From NCBI GenBank assembly GCA_964423265.1, contig CAYREF010000001.1, positions 65,438 to 129,437 of the forward strand: a stretch of DNA of 64,000 nucleotides, given 5' to 3'. Below are positions 60,603-64,000 of the stretch, one piece after another (positions within the stretch are counted from its first letter, which is position 1; each line of letters opens with the position of its first letter). Position numbers and translations under genes: made by a program. The notes below the pieces were generated by a model. It ran no database searches. It was not told the DNA's origin and was given only the letters and a program-made list of their open reading frames with translations. This DNA comes from M55B165 sp964423265 (GTDB lineage: Bacteria > Actinomycetota > Humimicrobiia > Humimicrobiales > Humimicrobiaceae).

Positions 60603-61053
60603 GTTTACAAATCCTTTCTTCAATGCCTTTTATTTTTTTAACCCTTCTTAAGTGCCGCTCTTCTTTACTTTTTGGGGTGTCAATAAAAGCTTTTGCTATT
60701 TTAGCACATTCTACTTTATCTAAAAATCTGGCCCCCAGACACAAGATATTAGCGTCATTATGTTGCTTGGTTAAGGCTGCAATTTCGGGCTTATGGCATA
60801 CTGCCGCCCTTATTCCCGGAAACTTATTTGCAGTTAAACTCATTCCAATGCCTGTGCCACAAATTAGTATGCCCAGCTCTGCCTTTTTTTGCAATAACTC
60901 TTCAGCTCCCTTTATTCCAATATCTGGATAGTCGATGCTTTGGGGGCTGTTTGTACCTATATCAGTTACCTGGTGACCAAGTGAGGATAGGTACTTAATA
61001 AGGTACGATTTATGGCTTATGCCTGCATGGTCTGAGCCAATTATTATATTCAT
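60592..61053 (-). CDS. rpiB: Ribose-5-phosphate isomerase B
   Basis: A 153-residue RpiB/LacAB protein. IGSDHAGISHKSYL opens it, DYPDIGIKGAEEL and the catalytic-loop ICGTGIGMSLTANK (Cys near residue 66) follow, and HNDANILCLGARFL is also conserved. It interconverts ribose 5-phosphate and ribulose 5-phosphate. It lies between the phosphatase and glyA on the minus strand, as in many Gram-positives. Confidence 0.95.
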   Translation of the reverse strand: MNIIIGSDHAGISHKSYLIKYLSSLGHQVTDIGTNSPQSIDYPDIGIKGAEELLQKKAELGILICGTGIGMSLTANKFPGIRAAVCHKPEIAALTKQHNDANILCLGARFLDKVECAKIAKAFIDTPKSKEERHLRRVKKIKGIEERICKRGN

Positions 61054-61068
61054 TAAACTTTTCTAGTA

Positions 61069-61710
61069 TTATGTGAAATTATTATCAAAAAGGTAATTAA
61101 AAATAGTTATTATATTATCTTTAATTTTTTTTGCAATACCCATGTAGTCTTCCAGATCCATCCCGTGGGGGTCAATAATATCCAGCTCTTCTGTTGTCAC
61201 CAGTACATCCCTGTTTATATTTTTTAGTGTATATATTTTATTTTTAACAAATTCCAGGTTGAGTTCCCGCACTTTTTTAACATAATTTTTGGGCTTTCTC
61301 CTGTAGATTCTTTCCGACTGGAGGTATAGTATTATGTTTGATAGTTCAAGCAGGGTAAAGATCTTTTTTTGGTCTATATCATTAAAATTTTTAATTATAG
61401 CATTGCGGTGATTGTCTGCCATGGTCAGGACCAGGTCTGAATATTTTATTATATTATGGCTTATCTGGGTAGGTTTTGAGGTTATGGTAGGAACGTTAAT
61501 GCTTTTAAGGGTTAGATAGGAATTCCTGGGAACGCTTCTGGTGATAACATATATCCCAGAACTTATTATATTTATTTTATTCCTTAAAATTTTATTCTTT
61601 TTTAAATAATTATTGTCAAGCAGGTATTTGCCGATAGCTTCTGCTATATAGCTCCTTCCCGTATTCCCGCTGCAAACAAAACTAATATTTATAATGTCTT
61701 CTAAAGTCAT
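61069..61710 (-). CDS. Low-molecular-weight protein-tyrosine-phosphatase-like protein
   Basis: A protein of about 213 residues from ATG 61710. The P-loop FVCSGNTGRSYIAEAI has the CX5R form (Cys13-Arg19 of this start). The general acid region is DIIDPHGMDLEDY, similar to the DPxx of the family. A long insertion between them makes it larger than the usual 150 residues. It probably dephosphorylates phosphotyrosine or phosphoarginine (YwlE type). The frame stays open to 61842, where the sequence resembles the end of Sua5. No clear ribosome site is seen for either start. Confidence 0.85.
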   Translation of the reverse strand: MTLEDIINISFVCSGNTGRSYIAEAIGKYLLDNNYLKKNKILRNKINIISSGIYVITRSVPRNSYLTLKSINVPTITSKPTQISHNIIKYSDLVLTMADNHRNAIIKNFNDIDQKKIFTLLELSNIILYLQSERIYRRKPKNYVKKVRELNLEFVKNKIYTLKNINRDVLVTTEELDIIDPHGMDLEDYMGIAKKIKDNIITIFNYLFDNNFT

Positions 61711-61842
61711 AATAACTAATTTATCAGTTTTATATATCAATATATATTTTATAATACCTTCCCTTATTATGGTAGGGGGCCGCCCATAATATGCCTTTAA
61801 GCTGGCAGCCGGCCCATCTCCATATTCTACCACTAAATTCAT
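61711..61842 (-). pseudogene. Possible relic of the sua5/tsaC C-terminus
   Basis: The 44 codons upstream of and in frame with the phosphatase encode GDGPAASLKAYYGRPPTIIREG and a short tail. This resembles the end of Sua5/YwlC proteins (DGGPxxGGxPSTI...ILREGAI). Sua5 normally precedes this phosphatase in the prmC-sua5-ptp-rpiB-glyA order. A stop precedes the stretch, and no further Sua5 sequence is recognisable in the next 300 bases. The match is short and not decisive. Confidence 0.4.
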
Positions 61843-62142
61843 TTTTTTTAAGATGTTATTTTGACCTTAAATGGCCAATGCTTAAAGCCGGTCAGGGATA
61901 AACAGGAGCAGGTTTGTTGCTGTAATTGTAAAAATCCCGGTTGAAGGGTAGAGGATGCCAGGTCAAGCGTGGCCAAATACAAAAAGTAGGTTAATGTTTA
62001 AATTACCCTGTTTTTCTTCCGTTAAGAGAAGAGGCCAATTTTTAAAAGGACCTCCTGGCCCTTGACATTGCATCTTAAATGACTATAATCCTTACTAAAT
62101 ATATTAAATTTATAAGGTTTGTAGAGATTTAAGGAGATATGT
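61843..62142. promoter_or_regulatory. Divergent intergenic region with consensus promoter for the Rrf2 gene
   Basis: A perfect TTGACA (62062-62067), a 16-base spacer and TATAAT (62084-62089) lie 53 bases before the Rrf2 start on the plus strand. A/T-rich sequence just after the -10 (TAAATATATTAAATTTATA) could hold an Rrf2-type operator. GGCCA/TGGCC near 62033-62060 may form a loose hairpin. No coding frame or other motif is convincing in the rest of the 300 bases. Confidence 0.65.
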
Positions 62143-62589
62143 ATGATCGGAATATCTACCAAAGGGAGATATGGCACCCGCTTTATGCTGGAGCTGGCCT
62201 TAAATTATGGCAGGGGTTTAGCGCTGCTAGGGGATATCGCCAGGAGGCAGTCCATTTCTGAAGGATATCTTGAGCAAATAATTCCCAGGCTTAAGGCAGC
62301 AGGACTGGTGAAATCCTACCGGGGAGCTTATGGAGGATATACCCTGGCCAGGGAGCCGTCCAAAATAACGGTGAAGGAGATAGTTACTGCTCTGGAGGGT
62401 TCCCTGGACCTGGTGGATTGCGTAAGCCGGCCCCAGGAATGTGACCGGGCTGATTTTTGTGCAGTAAGGGGTCTGTGGAGGGGAATAAGTGAAAAAATTA
62501 CAGATATGCTGGATTCAGAAAGTCTGGAGGATCTGGCAGAAAAACATAAAAACAAGCAAAAAAGCCAGCCTTTAATGTACCACATATAA
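62143..62589 (+). CDS. Rrf2-family transcriptional regulator (IscR/CymR-like)
   Basis: A 148-residue winged-helix regulator. It opens STKGRYGTRFMLELAL, has the recognition helix ISEGYLEQIIPRLKAAGLV and the wing SYRGAYGGYTLAR. Three cysteines, DCVSRPQECDRADFCAVRG, are placed as the Fe-S ligands of IscR. Adjacent metY suggests it governs cysteine/methionine sulfur metabolism, as CymR does, or cluster status. Preceded by a consensus promoter. Confidence 0.9.
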   Translation: MIGISTKGRYGTRFMLELALNYGRGLALLGDIARRQSISEGYLEQIIPRLKAAGLVKSYRGAYGGYTLAREPSKITVKEIVTALEGSLDLVDCVSRPQECDRADFCAVRGLWRGISEKITDMLDSESLEDLAEKHKNKQKSQPLMYHI

Positions 62590-62642
62590 CTGGTGTACTG
62601 GACTATATCTTTAATAAAAAATTTATGCGGAAAGGAAATAAA

Positions 62643-63950
62643 ATGTCTAAAAAAAGAAGGATAGATACCATAGCATTACATGCCGGACAACAAAAACCGG
62701 ACCCTGCTACCGGGGCCAGGGCAGTGCCTATTTACCAGACTACCTCTTTTGTTTTTAAGGATACACAGCACGCAGCAGACCTTTTTGCCCTAAAAAAATT
62801 TGGAAACATCTATACCCGGATAATGAATCCAACTAATGATGTTTTTGAAAAAAGGATGGCTGCTCTTGAAGGAGGCACGGGAGCGCTGGGAGTAGCTTCG
62901 GGGCAGGCGGCAGAGACTATAGCCCTGCTTACTATTACCGAGCCGGGAGAGGAAATAGTTGCTGCCAACAACCTTTATGGGGGAACATATCAACTGTTTC
63001 ACTATACTTTTCCCCGGCTGGGGAGGAAAGTAACATTTGTTGATTCACAGAAGCCGGAGGAATTCAGAAAAGCCATTACTCCCCGGACCAGGGCTGTATA
63101 TGCAGAGACCATGGGCAACCCCAAGCTGGATATCCCTGATTTTGAAAAATTGGCCAGTATTGCCCATGAGGCAGGGATACCCCTGGTTGTAGACAATACT
63201 GTAGGGGTGGGACTGGTTGCCCCTACTGATTATGGAGCTGACATCATCGTTATCTCCGCTACCAAGTTTGTAGGAGGGCATGGCACCTCTATTGGTGGAG
63301 TGATTGTTGATTCAGGGAACTTTAACTGGGGAAATGGGAAATTCCCCCAGTTTACAGAGCCTGACCCCAGCTATCATGGAATAAAGTACTGGGAGGCTTT
63401 TGGCAATTTTCCAGATATGGGCAATATTGCCTTCATTATAAAAGCCAGGGTGCAGCTACAGAGGGACCTGGGTACAGCCTTGAGCCCTTTTAATGCTTTT
63501 CTATTTTTGCAGGGGCTGGAAACATTGCCCCTGAGGGTAAAAAAACACTCCCAGAATGCCCTGGGCGTGGCAAGATTCTTAAATGACCATCCTTTAGTTA
63601 ACTGGGTAAATTACCCCGGGCTTGAAAACCACCCCAGCCACCATCTGGCTAAAAAATACCTACAAGGAAAGTTCGGAGCCTTAATTGGCTTTGGAATTAA
63701 GGGTGGCCTGGAGGCAGGAAAAAAATTTATTGATTCGGTCAACCTTCTTTCCCACCTGGCCAATATTGGTGACGCCAAAAGCCTGGTAATCCATCCTGCT
63801 TCAACTACCCACCAGCAACTGACTGCTGAGGAACAGGCCCAAACTGGAGTAACTGAGGATTATATCCGCCTCTCTATCGGGCTCGAAGACCCGGAGGACC
63901 TGAAGGAAGATATCGGGCAGGCATTAAGCAAGGCAACGGGTAAAAATTAA
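62643..63950 (+). CDS. metY: O-acetylhomoserine sulfhydrylase (Cys/Met PLP family)
   Basis: A 435-residue fold I PLP enzyme. Near the N-terminus DTIALHAGQQKPDPATGARAVPIYQTTSF is MetY-typical, YTRIMNPTNDVFEKR and SGQAAETIALL follow, the PLP lysine is in ISATKFVGGHGTSIGG, and VIHPASTTHQQL lies near the end. ATG 62643 has AAAGGA upstream; ATG 62625 lacks one. It makes homocysteine from O-acetylhomoserine and sulfide, drawing on homoserine made by hom. It follows the Rrf2 gene by 53 bases. Confidence 0.93.
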   Translation: MSKKRRIDTIALHAGQQKPDPATGARAVPIYQTTSFVFKDTQHAADLFALKKFGNIYTRIMNPTNDVFEKRMAALEGGTGALGVASGQAAETIALLTITEPGEEIVAANNLYGGTYQLFHYTFPRLGRKVTFVDSQKPEEFRKAITPRTRAVYAETMGNPKLDIPDFEKLASIAHEAGIPLVVDNTVGVGLVAPTDYGADIIVISATKFVGGHGTSIGGVIVDSGNFNWGNGKFPQFTEPDPSYHGIKYWEAFGNFPDMGNIAFIIKARVQLQRDLGTALSPFNAFLFLQGLETLPLRVKKHSQNALGVARFLNDHPLVNWVNYPGLENHPSHHLAKKYLQGKFGALIGFGIKGGLEAGKKFIDSVNLLSHLANIGDAKSLVIHPASTTHQQLTAEEQAQTGVTEDYIRLSIGLEDPEDLKEDIGQALSKATGKN

Positions 63951-63966
63951 CCTGGAGGTATATAAG

Positions 63967-64000
63967 ATGGATAAGTATAAGTATTTGAAAATAAAAGCCG
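63967..64000 (+). CDS. 5' end of a gene downstream of metY
   Basis: An ATG at 63967 preceded by GGAGG (63954-63958) opens a frame reading MDKYKYLKIKA to the window end, 16 bases after the metY stop. It is surely the next operon gene. metX (homoserine O-acetyltransferase) is a common neighbour, but eleven residues do not identify it. Confidence 0.6.
   Translation, partial: MDKYKYLKIKA

Overview
The window reads as a low-GC, anaerobic, Gram-positive-type bacterium. The strongest lineage clue is gene order. argS-lysA-hom-thrC-(thrB slot)-rho-rpmE-prfA-prmC, with a sua5/phosphatase/rpiB/glyA group next to it, is the classic actinobacterial arrangement (compare Mycobacterium argS-lysA-thrA-thrC-thrB-rho-rpmE-prfA-hemK-sua5). 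The AT-rich composition, ferredoxin-dependent 2-oxoacid oxidoreductase, class I Fe-S fumarase, 2-hydroxyacyl-CoA dehydratase-type activase and frequent TTG/GTG starts suit one of the deep-branching, uncultured anaerobic Actinomycetota. That placement is inference. Two 100-N runs (16986-17085 and 49073-49172) show that this is a scaffolded draft, probably a metagenome bin, and the clear frameshifts lie beside those gaps.

Layout. 0.1-3.6 kb: an anchored thioredoxin-like protein with CcdA, converging on a five-gene operon (two half-size permease genes, cupin, Cys/His-rich DUF5320-type protein, PadR regulator) that has a readable promoter and an operator-like double palindrome. 3.7-4.9 kb: an iron-containing alcohol dehydrogenase. 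5.0-12.3 kb: an aryl-acid cluster (iorA, iorB, ACT-domain protein, a 34-residue symporter accessory protein, a sodium/solute symporter and two tandem phenylacetate-CoA ligases). 12.3-16.7 kb: a two-component polyprenyl diphosphate synthase with a B12-binding radical SAM gene between the subunits, then an AEC permease. 16.7-23.3 kb: a broken HD-GYP gene, a lipoprotein lytic transglycosylase with TPRs, a PAS-GGDEF-HD-GYP protein and a patatin-like lipase. 23.3-26.8 kb: nadA-nadB-nadC. 27.2-33.0 kb: an archaeal-type topoisomerase I overlapping a fumarase alpha gene, whose beta subunit lies convergent on the other strand, then an LppM-like lipoprotein, a HAD phosphatase and a VapBC-type pair. 33.3-39.3 kb: a giant dehydratase activase, tmk and holB.

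39.9-57.9 kb is the conserved core: a PSP1 protein, tRNA-Thr(CGU), argS, lysA, hom, thrC and an ApgM-like enzyme in the place of homoserine kinase. An ABC exporter, sppA and a tryptophan T-box with trpB2 follow, then rho, rpmE, thyX, a DUF1385 protein, prfA and prmC. 58.0-61.8 kb: an ArsB/NhaD-type permease, then the glyA-rpiB-phosphatase block in inverted orientation with a possible relic of sua5 at its outer edge. 62.1-64.0 kb: an Rrf2 regulator with a perfect consensus promoter, then metY and the start of another gene; this stretch looks more GC-rich than the rest.

The most interesting items are the self-regulated split-permease operon, the aryl-acid cluster with its tiny accessory protein, the radical SAM gene inside the prenyl synthase operon together with a subunit that appears to start at ATT, the convergent fumarase subunits, the archaeal-type topoisomerase, the replaced homoserine kinase and the sua5 relic. 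I saw no CRISPR array, rRNA, prophage or insertion sequence.
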